From: Pseudomonadota bacterium
GTDB lineage: Bacteria; Pseudomonadota; Gammaproteobacteria; Steroidobacterales; Steroidobacteraceae
Direction: 5' to 3'
Assembly (NCBI GenBank): GCA_023433515.1
Contig: JAEZCN010000174.1
Location: forward strand, 1 to 19,050
Length of the DNA: 19,050 bases
The notes beneath the pieces were generated by a model. It made no database searches. It was given only the letters and a program-made list of their open reading frames with translations, and was not told the DNA's origin. The position numbers and the translations under genes were made by a program. Shown here one piece after another: positions 1-6,894 of this stretch. How positions within the stretch are numbered: position 1 is the stretch's first letter; the number at the start of each line of letters is the position of its first letter.

Positions 1-1
1 C

Positions 2-85
2 GCGAGATCGCGCGTCACCCAGTTGGAATTGCGGTCCGATGACATCGTGGTGCCGTTTTCGCGGGCGGCTATTGTGGCATGCTAG
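2..85 (+). CDS. possible 3' end of an upstream gene
   Basis: Reading from base 2, an open frame of 27 codons runs to a TAG at 83-85, seven bases before the chosen ampD start. The peptide ends in DDIVVPFSRAAIVAC. I do not recognise it, and so short a stretch could be open by chance in GC-rich DNA. Another frame, open from base 1, ends at TGA 40-42. If this frame is real, the upstream gene would be tightly linked to ampD. Confidence 0.3.
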   Translation, partial: ARSRVTQLELRSDDIVVPFSRAAIVAC

Positions 86-92
86 ATCCCGC

Positions 93-632
93 ATGCGCGT
101 GGATCTCAGCACCGGCCTGCTGGTCGGGGTCAAACAAGTGTTTTCGCCGTTCTTCGACGCGCGCCCCGCGGGCGTCGTGCCCGACCTCATCGTGCTCCAC
201 GGCATCAGCCTGCCGCCGGGCGAGTTCGGCGGGCCGTGGATTTCGCGATTGTTCACCGGCGCCGCGATGCCACCGGAGCATCATCCGTTCTTCTCGACGC
301 TCACGGGCCTGCGCGCCTCGGCACACCTGCTGATCCGCCGCGACGGAGTGGTCGAACAGTACGTGTCGCTCAACGAGCGCGCCTGGCATGCGGGCAAGTC
401 TTCATGGCTCGGGCGAGAAGCGTGCAACGACTACTCGATCGGAATCGAGTGCGAAGGCACCGACGATCTACCCTACGTGCCGGCGCAGTACGCGACGCTG
501 CGCGAATTGCTGCCCATGCTGCGCGCGGCCTATCCAGCCATCACGGCGGATCGCATCGTGGGACACAGCGACGTCGCCCCCGGACGCAAGACCGATCCCG
601 GTCCGTCCTTCGACTGGAGCCGTATCAGGTAG
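93..632 (+). CDS. ampD: AmpD, 1,6-anhydro-N-acetylmuramyl-L-alanine amidase
   Basis: Cytoplasmic zinc amidase of peptidoglycan recycling. It cleaves the lactyl-amide bond between anhydro-MurNAc and the stem peptide, and in many gammaproteobacteria it keeps AmpR-controlled beta-lactamase off. The 179-residue product matches AmpD over its whole length, including GISLPPGEFGGPW, LIRRDGVVEQYV, RAWHAG, CNDYSIGIECEGTD and the C-terminal GRKTDPGPSFDW. By analogy with Citrobacter AmpD the zinc ligands are H36, H158 and D168, with E119 and K166 catalytic; all are present. There is no signal peptide, as expected for AmpD rather than secreted homologues. An in-frame ATG at 39 would add 18 residues unlike the family, so ATG 93 is preferred. 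No good Shine-Dalgarno precedes it. It converges on the adenosyltransferase gene with a 20-base gap. Confidence 0.95.
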   Translation: MRVDLSTGLLVGVKQVFSPFFDARPAGVVPDLIVLHGISLPPGEFGGPWISRLFTGAAMPPEHHPFFSTLTGLRASAHLLIRRDGVVEQYVSLNERAWHAGKSSWLGREACNDYSIGIECEGTDDLPYVPAQYATLRELLPMLRAAYPAITADRIVGHSDVAPGRKTDPGPSFDWSRIR

Positions 633-652
633 TCAGGGGCGGGAGCGGCTGG

Positions 653-1210
653 TCAGGCCCTGGCGCGGTCGTGCTGCCAGAGGATTTCCGTGCCGCTCTC
701 GTGGCGCGCGAGCACCCGCGCGATGACGAACAGCAGGTCCGACAGCCGGTTGAGATACTGCGGTGCCTCGATGTTGACCTGGTCCATCCCGGCGAGACTC
801 CAAACGCGCCGCTCGGCGCGGCGCACGATGGTGCGCGCCAGGTGACATGCCGCGGCCGCCGGACCGCCGCCCGGCAGGATGAAGTCCTTGAGTGCGGGCA
901 GTGGTTCGTTGAACTTGTCGAGCACCGCTTCCAGCTGGGCGACGCGGTCGGCCTTGATCGCCTGCGTTCCGGGGATGCACAACTCGCCGCCGAGATCGAA
1001 CAGGTCGTGCTGGATCGCGGTGAGGCAATGCGCCACGTCCGCGGGCAGCCCCGGTACGGCGAGCACCACGCCGATGGCGCTGTTCGCCTCGTCGACGGTG
1101 CCGTACGCCTCCACGCGCGCATGGTCCTTGCGGACGCGCTGCCCATCGCCGAGACCGGTGGTGCCGTCATCGCCCGTGCGTGTGTAGATCCGGCTCAAGC
1201 GATGTCCCAT
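653..1210 (-). CDS. PduO-type ATP:cob(I)alamin adenosyltransferase
   Basis: Transfers the adenosyl group of ATP to cob(I)alamin to make adenosylcobalamin, the last step of B12 assimilation; cytoplasmic, typically a trimer. The 185-residue protein carries the family signatures: N-terminal nucleotide-binding YTRTGDDGTTGL (residues 9-20), VEAYGTVDEANSAIG, FILPGG (110-115), the arginine-rich RTIVRRAERRV helix (126-136) and LNRLSDLLFVIARVLAR near the C-terminus. Length is usual for PduO/MMAB-type enzymes (also named CobO or PduO; unrelated in fold to BtuR/CobA). The start ATG at 1210 gives the family N-terminus; a longer open frame upstream runs antisense-like through btuB and is ignored. It lies 17 bases downstream of the btuB stop on the same strand, so it is probably co-transcribed and under the same cobalamin riboswitch. 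This links uptake and activation of B12. Confidence 0.93.
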   Translation of the reverse strand: MGHRLSRIYTRTGDDGTTGLGDGQRVRKDHARVEAYGTVDEANSAIGVVLAVPGLPADVAHCLTAIQHDLFDLGGELCIPGTQAIKADRVAQLEAVLDKFNEPLPALKDFILPGGGPAAAACHLARTIVRRAERRVWSLAGMDQVNIEAPQYLNRLSDLLFVIARVLARHESGTEILWQHDRARA

Positions 1211-1227
1211 GTTCGGCCTCCGGGTCG

Positions 1228-3087
1228 TCAGTCGAAGCTGTAGCGTACTCCTATCGTGTACGAGCGGCCGTCGGTGCGGTAGCCCTCCACGAGTACGTAA
1301 TCTTCGTCGAATGCGTTCTCCAGGCGGCCCTGCACCGTGAGCGCCTCGCTCACGCGATAGCGCAGCGTGGCATTCACGAGTGCATACGAGTCGAGCGTCA
1401 CGCTGTCCGGGAAGCCGAAATCCTTGCGATTTCCGTAGGCCGCGATGTCGACGCCCACGTCCAGCGGGCCCACGTCGCGGCTCACGGCGACCATCAGTGA
1501 CTCGCGCGAACGGCGCAGCAGGCGCTCGTCGGTCGTTTCGTCGCGCGGATCCTGGAACGTCAGCCCGGTGCGCGCGCGCCATGCTTCGCCGACGAACTGC
1601 CAGCCGAGCTCCACGCCCTTGATGCGCGCCCGGGCGACGTTGCGGTTCTGCCCGTCGAAGGTCGTGAAATCCGTGATCACGTATTCGATCAGGTCGTCGA
1701 TGCGGTTGTCGAACGCGGCCAGCGTGAGCTGCTGCCGATCGCCTAACTTCTGCCGCACCATGACCTGGAACTGCTGGGAAACCTCCGGTTCCAGGTCCGG
1801 GTTGCCGCCGAAGCCGAAGCGGTCGGTGCTGTCGGGGGCGCGGAACGCCTTGCCGGCCGACACCGAGAGACGCGTGTCGCCGAGGCCGACGCCGAGTTCC
1901 GCATTCCAGGTGACTTCGTTGCCGAAGGTCTCGTGGTCGACGTTACCGAGCGCGAGCCGCGCGTTGAAGCGCCCGGTCGAGAACTGGTCCTGGACGAAAA
2001 ACATCCTGACGCCGGTGTCTTCGTCGATCACCGTGCCGACGGACTGCGCCCGCGTGTCCTCGAAGCTCTGCTGCGCGCCGAAGGTCAGCGAATGCGAGCC
2101 GAAGCTCGTGTGATCGAATCGGGCGAGATCGACCTGCGCGTCGATCGTCGTGCGGCCGGTGCGCGCGTAGTCGAACTCTTCGGGGCCGAATCCGGGCTGG
2201 CGCTGATCGATGTCGTCCAGCGCGTAGCTCGCGTTCACGCGGACGCCGAAGCCATCCTCCGCGCGGTATTCGCCTTCGAGCGAGTACACGCCGTTCTCGA
2301 AGTCCTGTGATACCGGTGCGTACGGCGGCGTGCCGAATGTCTGCGCGGTGTACTCGGTGCGGCCGGTCGCGCCCCAGCCGCGCGCGCGGAACGTGAGCTC
2401 GTTGCTGGGGGCGAACTCGACCAGCGCGCGCCCGGTCACGTTGCGATAGCCGCGATCGACGTCGTCGTCGATGAAGGTCGGCATCCCCTCGCTCTCGGTG
2501 TATCCGCCGCCGAAGCCGAACTTCCAGCGTTCGCCGGCCGAAACGGTCGCATCGCCGAACAGCTGCTGCGTGGAGTGGCTGCCGTAGGTCGCGCCGGCGC
2601 TGAAGCCGTTCTGCGTCGCGCCGCGCGTGAAGATCTGCACCACGCCGCCGATGGCCTCGGTGCCGTACAGCGACGAGCCCGGCCCCTTGACGATCTCGAT
2701 GCGCTCGATCGCCTCCGGAGAAATGTTCTGCAGCGCGGCGCCGCCGATCGTGCCGGGGTTCATGCGCACGCCGTCGATGAGCACGACGGTGTGATTGCTC
2801 TCGGTGCCGCGCGTGAACAGCGAGGTCGTCTGGCCCTGGCCGCCGTTGCGCGCGACTTCGAGGCCCGCGTGTTGCTGCAGCAGCTCGCTGACGTCGTGGG
2901 CGAGGGTGCGCTCGATGTCGTTGCGCGTGATGACGATCACGGGCGAGCCGACCGAGGACAACGCAACCGGCGTACGCGTCGCGGTGACGACGGTTTCGTC
3001 GAGTTCGTCCTGGGCGAGGGCGGCGGTGGTAGTCAGAGCGGCCGCGACGGCGACCGCGACACGCGAACGGATGAATCTAGCGAGCAT
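1228..3087 (-). CDS. btuB: BtuB-like TonB-dependent cobalamin receptor
   Basis: Outer-membrane, TonB-energised receptor that imports vitamin B12 into the periplasm. The 619-residue protein begins with a basic n-region and a hydrophobic stretch ending ALA, predicting signal-peptide cleavage after residue 25. The TonB box DETVVTATR (30-38) follows, then a plug domain to about residue 150 with VLIDGVRMNPGTIGG and the hallmark IEIVKGPGSSLYGTEAIGGVVQIFT. The remainder is a beta-barrel rich in alternating aromatic strands, ending RYSFD. Overall pattern and length match BtuB. The decisive support for the B12 substrate is context: a cobalamin riboswitch in the leader and a cobalamin adenosyltransferase gene downstream. 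A GAAAGGG Shine-Dalgarno (about 3094-3100) sits 6 bases from the ATG. Regulation is expected to be repression by adenosylcobalamin through the leader. Confidence 0.93.
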   Translation of the reverse strand: MLARFIRSRVAVAVAAALTTTAALAQDELDETVVTATRTPVALSSVGSPVIVITRNDIERTLAHDVSELLQQHAGLEVARNGGQGQTTSLFTRGTESNHTVVLIDGVRMNPGTIGGAALQNISPEAIERIEIVKGPGSSLYGTEAIGGVVQIFTRGATQNGFSAGATYGSHSTQQLFGDATVSAGERWKFGFGGGYTESEGMPTFIDDDVDRGYRNVTGRALVEFAPSNELTFRARGWGATGRTEYTAQTFGTPPYAPVSQDFENGVYSLEGEYRAEDGFGVRVNASYALDDIDQRQPGFGPEEFDYARTGRTTIDAQVDLARFDHTSFGSHSLTFGAQQSFEDTRAQSVGTVIDEDTGVRMFFVQDQFSTGRFNARLALGNVDHETFGNEVTWNAELGVGLGDTRLSVSAGKAFRAPDSTDRFGFGGNPDLEPEVSQQFQVMVRQKLGDRQQLTLAAFDNRIDDLIEYVITDFTTFDGQNRNVARARIKGVELGWQFVGEAWRARTGLTFQDPRDETTDERLLRRSRESLMVAVSRDVGPLDVGVDIAAYGNRKDFGFPDSVTLDSYALVNATLRYRVSEALTVQGRLENAFDEDYVLVEGYRTDGRSYTIGVRYSFD

Positions 3088-3091
3088 GACA

Positions 3092-3179
3092 GGCCCTTTC
3101 CATGCACTCCCGCATGGGTCGTGAGACTTGGACGCCTCGCGAAGCGCGGGATGGAAGGCCAGCTTTCAGGCCCGTTCCA
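3092..3179 (-). promoter_or_regulatory. putative expression platform of the btuB riboswitch
   Basis: Between the aptamer and the btuB start the minus-strand RNA contains TGGAACGGGCC (3179-3169) and, over the Shine-Dalgarno, the near-identical TGGAAAGGGCC (3102-3092), differing by one base. The segment between them, GGCCTTCCA (3160-3152), can pair with either copy. Pairing with the first forms a hairpin with 4+5 base pairs and leaves the ribosome site free; pairing with the second hides it. A separate hairpin CCATGC/GCATGG (3117-3100) abuts the Shine-Dalgarno. I see no U-rich terminator, so translational control is inferred. The pairing is read by eye and not folded. Confidence 0.5.
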
Positions 3180-3182
3180 GTG

Positions 3183-3388
3183 CCCGCCGCACCTCGAGGA
3201 ACTGCCGATCGGCCGGTCTCCGGACTCTCGAAGTGGAGCCTCGCGGCTCCGACACATCGCCTTCCCATGCCGCGAGGGCACAGTGGCCGTTGATGTGTCG
3301 CATTCGATTACCGTTGCGGGGGCAGTGCTGGAATCGCCTGATGTCTCATCGACTGCGGCTCACCAGCTTCCCGTAACCTTTCGGCGGG
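3183..3388 (-). ncRNA. cobalamin riboswitch (class I aptamer)
   Basis: Adenosylcobalamin-sensing leader RNA of btuB. On the minus strand, in order: a P1 arm CCCGCCG (3388-3382); GGGAAGCTGGTG (3372-3361) with stem GCTGG/CCAGC; GCCCCCGCAACGG (3323-3311); a perfect 9-base-pair stem CGACACATC (3300-3292) with GATGTGTCG (3258-3250) enclosing GCCACTG (3287-3281) and GGGAAGGC; a GGAGCC/GGCTCC hairpin closed by a GCGA tetraloop (3250-3235); the B12 box AGTCCGGAGACCGGCC (about 3226-3211); and the second P1 arm CGGCGGG (3189-3183), exactly complementary to the first. All core consensus blocks are present. Odd: a 24-nt insertion (3359-3336) in loop L5. A TAGAGT at 3398-3393 could be a weak -10 element, with no convincing -35. 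The leader fills the 367-base gap between btuB and the divergent phosphatase gene. Confidence 0.93.
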
Positions 3389-3454
3389 GCGCACTCTAGC
3401 GGGATTCATGGTGAATTGACAGTTCCCGCGGCGCTCCCGCAGGCTTCGCCCGCG

Positions 3455-4237
3455 ATGTCATCCCAACAATTGTCAAAAGAACTAGTGGCCGCGCTCGACG
3501 CGGCCCAGGCGGCCGCGGAAGTCATCCGCGGCTTCTACCAGCGCAACGTCCGGATCGAGGTGAAGGCCGACAAGACGCCGGTGACCGAGGCCGACGTGCG
3601 ATCGGAAGAGGCGATTCGCGAATTGCTCACGAAGCGTTTCCCTTCCTTCGGCTTCTACGGCGAGGAAACCGGCCAGTTGGATATGCATGCCGAGAGCGTC
3701 TGGCTGGTCGACCCGATCGACGGCACCAAGTCGTTCGTGCGCGAATGTCCGTTCTTCTCCACGCAGATCGCGCTGATGCGCGGCGGGCGCATGGTGCTCG
3801 GCGTCTCGTGCGCACCGGCGTACGACGAGCTCGCGTGGGCCGAGCGCGGGACCGGCGCGTTCCTCAACGGCAAGCAGATCCGTGTGAGCAAGGTTGGGTC
3901 GCTCGATGCCGCGATCGTCTCGAGCGGCAATCTCAAGACCCTGGCGGCGTCGCCGGCGTGGCCGCGCTTCGGCGGACTCCTGGGTCGCATCAGTCGCATC
4001 CGCGGGTACGGCGATTTCGTGCACTATCACCTGCTGGCGCGCGGCGCCCTCGACGTCGTCGTCGAGTCCGACGTGAACATCCTCGACATCGCGGCGTTGA
4101 CCGTCATCGTCGAGGAGGCGGGCGGCACTTTCACGAACCTGGCGGGTGCGCCGGTCGGACTCGACACGACCAGCGTGCTCGCGAGCAATGGCGCGTTGCA
4201 CACGCCCGTGCGGGAGGCGATCGGTTTCGGGAGCTGA
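3455..4237 (+). CDS. inositol-monophosphatase-family phosphatase (possibly HisN-type)
   Basis: Mg-dependent phosphomonoesterase of the IMPase superfamily. The 260-residue product has the three family metal-site motifs: GEETG (E70, E71), VDPIDGT (D86, D89) and DIAAL (D211), where the family has WDxAA. It also has the early KADKTPVTEAD block. The DPIDGTKSF signature and the GDFVHYHLLARGALDVVVE segment resemble bacterial histidinol-phosphate phosphatases of the IMPase fold (HisN). However, inositol-1-phosphate, fructose-1,6-bisphosphate or 3'-phosphoadenosine phosphates (CysQ) cannot be excluded from sequence, so no gene symbol is given. ATG 3455 gives a family-like N-terminus; an in-frame TTG at 3416 would add 13 unlikely residues. 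It is divergent from btuB and followed after 3 bases by the next gene, so the two probably form an operon. No histidine-pathway neighbour is visible. Confidence 0.85.
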   Translation: MSSQQLSKELVAALDAAQAAAEVIRGFYQRNVRIEVKADKTPVTEADVRSEEAIRELLTKRFPSFGFYGEETGQLDMHAESVWLVDPIDGTKSFVRECPFFSTQIALMRGGRMVLGVSCAPAYDELAWAERGTGAFLNGKQIRVSKVGSLDAAIVSSGNLKTLAASPAWPRFGGLLGRISRIRGYGDFVHYHLLARGALDVVVESDVNILDIAALTVIVEEAGGTFTNLAGAPVGLDTTSVLASNGALHTPVREAIGFGS

Positions 4238-4240
4238 GCG

Positions 4241-4669
4241 ATGGGCGTATTTCTGCGCTGGGGAATATTCGGAATCCTGGGTGTCGCCGCGCTGATCTAC
4301 GCGTACAACGCGAGCAAGAAGCTGGCCGAGAGCCGCTCGGCGACGAATGCACCCGTCGCGGCGCTGGCGCCTGACGAGGATGAATCCACGCCCGAGCAGG
4401 GAGACGCGTCGCCGGATCCGGCATCGGCGCAATGCACGATGGAGCTCGACGTGGCGCGCCGGGCCTTGCAGGCGCGGCGCGAGCGCGAACCGCTCGATCG
4501 ACTGCTGCGGATTCCGGAGATCGCGTGGCAGGAACCACCGGCGCGCCGCGAGCGACTCGCGCAGGTGGCGACGCGCTGGTTCAACCTCGAGGGTGATGCG
4601 CCGATTCCAGCCGAATTCCGCGCCAGCGTGATCGCCGACTGCGAAGAAAACCTCAGCCCGGCGCCATGA
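4241..4669 (+). CDS. membrane-anchored protein of unknown function
   Basis: I do not recognise this 142-residue protein. Residues 6-22 form one hydrophobic segment (WGIFGILGVAALIYAY) followed by NASKK, which suggests an uncleaved N-terminal anchor. A low-complexity acidic, Ala/Pro-rich linker follows (about 35-65). The C-terminal half is a predicted helical, charged domain with two cysteines (CTMELD and DCEEN) that could form a disulfide if periplasmic. The ATG lies 3 bases after the phosphatase stop, so translation is probably coupled. The last 17 bases overlap the 3' end of the convergent ABC ATPase gene. Codon use with GC-rich third positions supports coding. Confidence 0.7.
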   Translation: MGVFLRWGIFGILGVAALIYAYNASKKLAESRSATNAPVAALAPDEDESTPEQGDASPDPASAQCTMELDVARRALQARREREPLDRLLRIPEIAWQEPPARRERLAQVATRWFNLEGDAPIPAEFRASVIADCEENLSPAP

Positions 4670-5420
4670 AGCGTTGCCCGCCGGCGCGGGTCTCGAGGTA
4701 CGACACGCCGTAGAGCCGCTCGAGATGCGGCGCGGCGAGCGTTTCGCCGCTCACGGTCTCGACCCGGCCGTCTCCGAACAGCAGGAAAACATGCGTCGCG
4801 AACCGCAGCGCGAGATTCGGATCGTGCAGGCTCGCGAGGACGGCGGCACCCTGACGCGACAGCGAACGCATGCGCTCGAGGATCCCTAGCTGCTGCGCCG
4901 GATCGAGGTGATTGGTCGGCTCGTCCAGTAGATAGAGGGCCGGAGCCTGCACGAGCAGCCGCGCGATCGCCGCGCGGCGTTGTTCTCCGCCCGACAGCGT
5001 GACGAGCTCGCGCGTCGCGAGCTGCGTGAGACCGGTGTCCGCGAGCGCCTCGGCGACCCTTTGCTCGTCGCCCGACCCCGCGCCCTGCCAGAAGCCCAGG
5101 TGTGCGAATCGTCCGAGCAAGGCCGCGTCGTGCAACGTGCCTTGCGGCGGAGCTTCCGGATCCTGCGGCAGGAAGCCGAGTCGGACGGCGATGTCACGAC
5201 GCGGGCGTTCCCGGATGTCCCGGCCATCGAGCAACACGGATCCCGCGTTGGGCGCGCGCAGTCCGGCGAGCGTGCGCAGCAGCAGCGATTTCCCCGCGCC
5301 ATTTCCGCCGAGCAGGGCGCAGATGTCTCCGGGCCGGATCGCGCAAGCGAAGCCATCGACCAGCACGCGGCCCGGAACCGAGATGCGCAGTCCCCGGGCT
5401 TCGAGCAGCGCCGCGGTCAT
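4653..5420 (-). CDS. btuD: ABC transporter ATPase, BtuD/HmuV/FecE-type
   Basis: Cytoplasmic ATPase subunit of a metal-chelate or cobalamin importer. The 255-residue protein has a complete nucleotide-binding domain: Walker A GGNGAGKS (38-45), Q-loop LPQDPE (Q86), signature LSGGEQ (142-147), Walker B ALYLLDEP (161-168) with the D-loop NHLD, and H-loop LHD (H199). The C-terminal SGETLAAPHLERLYGV is typical of FecE/BtuD/HmuV subunits. The cobalamin assignment is inferred from the riboswitch-controlled btuB 1.6 kb away and a BtuC-like permease at 9228-10211; iron-siderophore uptake is the main alternative. The start ATG overlaps the stop of the preceding metzincin-like gene (ATGA), so translation is coupled. 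The permease is not adjacent, which is unusual for this family. Confidence 0.85.
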   Translation of the reverse strand: MTAALLEARGLRISVPGRVLVDGFACAIRPGDICALLGGNGAGKSLLLRTLAGLRAPNAGSVLLDGRDIRERPRRDIAVRLGFLPQDPEAPPQGTLHDAALLGRFAHLGFWQGAGSGDEQRVAEALADTGLTQLATRELVTLSGGEQRRAAIARLLVQAPALYLLDEPTNHLDPAQQLGILERMRSLSRQGAAVLASLHDPNLALRFATHVFLLFGDGRVETVSGETLAAPHLERLYGVSYLETRAGGQRFMAPG

Positions 5421-6190
5421 GGATTCGTCCAGCCGATCTCCGCCGCCGTTTCCGGACCCACCACGACCGCCTCGAGCGATCGCGGCATCTCGAAATGGTG
5501 GGCATCGATCGCGCGCCGGCCGGCCATGATCTCGGTGAATACCTGCGGGTGACGCGGCTCGCGCTCCGGCTCGGCATACCCGGACGGGTAGTGAGGCGCG
5601 AGCGTCGCCGGATCGTACTTGTCGGTCGCGCCGAGCGTATGCAGGACTTCGTGCGCGATCACCACGTTGTTGGTCGCCGTCATCCGGTCGCTGGCGAACG
5701 CGTGCACCACGCCCACCAGGCCTTTCTGCAGGCCGACGGAGTGCGGCACCCTTTGCGAGTAGGCAGGATCGTGAAACAGCACGAACACGCGGATCTGCGG
5801 CGTCGCATAACCGGGAGCGTTCGCGTTCCGCCGCGCGTACAGGCGCAGCCGCAGGCTCCACCAGATCCGCTGCAGCACGTTTGCGCCGGGCGCCAGTTCG
5901 GGAGGAAGTTCCTCCACCTCGGGAAACAGGTCGACGCGCACCGGCCGGTCGAGCGCGACACCGAATTCCCTGGCTTCGCGATTGATGAAGTTCTCGATGT
6001 CGGCGACTCTCTGCGGCGTGAGCCTGTCGAGCCAGGCGGTCACCGCCTCGTTGCCCTCGACGTTGATCGGGAATACGCCTATCCAGAGCGTCTCGTCCCA
6101 GTCGGTGGTGCTGAAGCGGTCGTGCCAGGTCGTCCAGGCCGCGATGCCGAGGATCAGCAGCAGGATCGCGATGCGCAGCCGGCGCCACAT
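5417..6190 (-). CDS. membrane-anchored metzincin-like zinc peptidase, uncharacterised
   Basis: Predicted 257-residue protein with an N-terminal hydrophobic segment (residues 6-20) that would anchor it facing the periplasm. Residues 180-190 read HEVLHTLGATD, which fits the metzincin zinc motif HExxHxxGxx(H/D): ligands H180, H184 and D190, general base E181. An Asp as third ligand is known in snapalysin-type (M7) enzymes. The segment EIMAGR (220-225) about 30 residues later could be the metzincin Met-turn. The central part has no motif I recognise and no family name can be given. It lies 11 bases after pdxH and overlaps the ABC ATPase start by 4 bases, so it is the middle gene of an operon. The substrate is unknown; a link to the transporter is only inferred from position. 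HExxH proteins with no peptidase activity exist, so the activity is not certain. Confidence 0.75.
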   Translation of the reverse strand: MWRRLRIAILLLILGIAAWTTWHDRFSTTDWDETLWIGVFPINVEGNEAVTAWLDRLTPQRVADIENFINREAREFGVALDRPVRVDLFPEVEELPPELAPGANVLQRIWWSLRLRLYARRNANAPGYATPQIRVFVLFHDPAYSQRVPHSVGLQKGLVGVVHAFASDRMTATNNVVIAHEVLHTLGATDKYDPATLAPHYPSGYAEPEREPRHPQVFTEIMAGRRAIDAHHFEMPRSLEAVVVGPETAAEIGWTNP

Positions 6191-6201
6191 GCGTCGGGAG
6201 C

Positions 6202-6888
6202 CTAGGGCTGCAGCCGGGTCGCGGTCCAGGCGCCGGCCCGGAAACCCGCGCCGGCGGTAGTTAGCGCGCGGGCCCAGCGCGCGCGTTCGTGGATGCGCGC
6301 GGCGCCTTCGACCCACAGCTCGACCGCGTCCGCCCACACGTAGTACCCGCCCCAGAATGCAGGTCGCGGAATCGCGACCGGCGGTTCCTGGTTCGCGTTG
6401 TCGGCGGTCGGATACGGCGCGCCGAATCGTTCCGCGGCCGCGCGCACGGCGGCGTCGAGTTGTTCGCGCGAGCGCAGCGGCTGGCTCTGTGCGCTGGCCC
6501 AGGCCCCGATCCGCCGCTGCCATTGACGCGACGCGAAATACTCGTCGCTTTCGACGGCCGGCGCCTTGACGACGATGCCTTCGGCGCGGATCTGCCGGTG
6601 CGCGTGATCCCAGTGGAAAACCAGCGCGGCGCGGGCGTTTTCCGCCAGCTCGCGCCCCTTGCGCGAGTCGTAGTTCGTCACGAACGAGATGCGCCCCTGT
6701 TCGACGTCGAACTCCTTGCACAACACGACCCGCGCCGACGGATGCCCCGTGGACGTCGCGGTGGCGAGCACCATCGCATCCGGATTGGGCTGCTGACGCG
6801 CGGCCCTGGCCGCCTCGAACCACGCGTTCGCGAGCGCCATCGGTTCGGCCGGCAACGGGTCCGGCAAAAGGTCGTTATAGATCTCCAT
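6202..6888 (-). CDS. pdxH: pyridoxamine/pyridoxine 5'-phosphate oxidase
   Basis: FMN-dependent cytosolic enzyme that oxidises PNP and PMP to pyridoxal 5'-phosphate, the last step of vitamin B6 synthesis and salvage; a homodimer. The 228-residue product matches the family throughout: RVVLCK (53-58) and YDSRKGREL (73-81) for FMN and dimer contacts, AVESDEYFASR, IGAWASAQS (127-135), PRPAFWGGY (174-182), ELW (190-192), RIHER (198-202, the family's RLHDR) and the C-terminal RLxP ending as TRLQP. The ATG at 6888 gives the normal length. No Shine-Dalgarno is visible, and a TAACAT box ends 6 bases before the ATG, so a leaderless transcript is possible. It heads a probable operon with the metzincin-like gene and the ABC ATPase, and is divergent from tyrA. 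Confidence 0.95.
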   Translation of the reverse strand: MEIYNDLLPDPLPAEPMALANAWFEAARAARQQPNPDAMVLATATSTGHPSARVVLCKEFDVEQGRISFVTNYDSRKGRELAENARAALVFHWDHAHRQIRAEGIVVKAPAVESDEYFASRQWQRRIGAWASAQSQPLRSREQLDAAVRAAAERFGAPYPTADNANQEPPVAIPRPAFWGGYYVWADAVELWVEGAARIHERARWARALTTAGAGFRAGAWTATRLQP

Positions 6889-6894
6889 GTGCGT

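Noticed and set aside
39..92. Upstream ATG start of ampD
   Set aside because: The extra 18 residues (MTSWCRFRG...) are not found in AmpD, although a weak GGAA precedes it.
236..1243. Long plus-strand open frame across ampD and the adenosyltransferase gene
   Set aside because: Arg/Ala-rich composition with no motif; it is an out-of-frame or antisense shadow of two well-identified genes.
3033..3399. Short open frames within the btuB leader
   Set aside because: The region is explained by the riboswitch and its downstream pairing; peptides show no recognisable features and no ribosome sites.
3416..3421. Perfect TTGACA as a -35 element for the phosphatase gene, and the opposite-strand copy at 3471-3476 for btuB
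   Set aside because: Neither has any -10-like hexamer 16-18 bases downstream; the sequence there is GC-rich.
3416..3454. TTG start for the phosphatase
   Set aside because: It adds 13 residues unlike the family; ATG 3455 gives the normal N-terminus.
5102..6205. Long plus-strand open frame opposite the ABC ATPase and metzincin-like genes
   Set aside because: Antisense to genes with clear motifs; composition is typical of GC-rich shadow frames.
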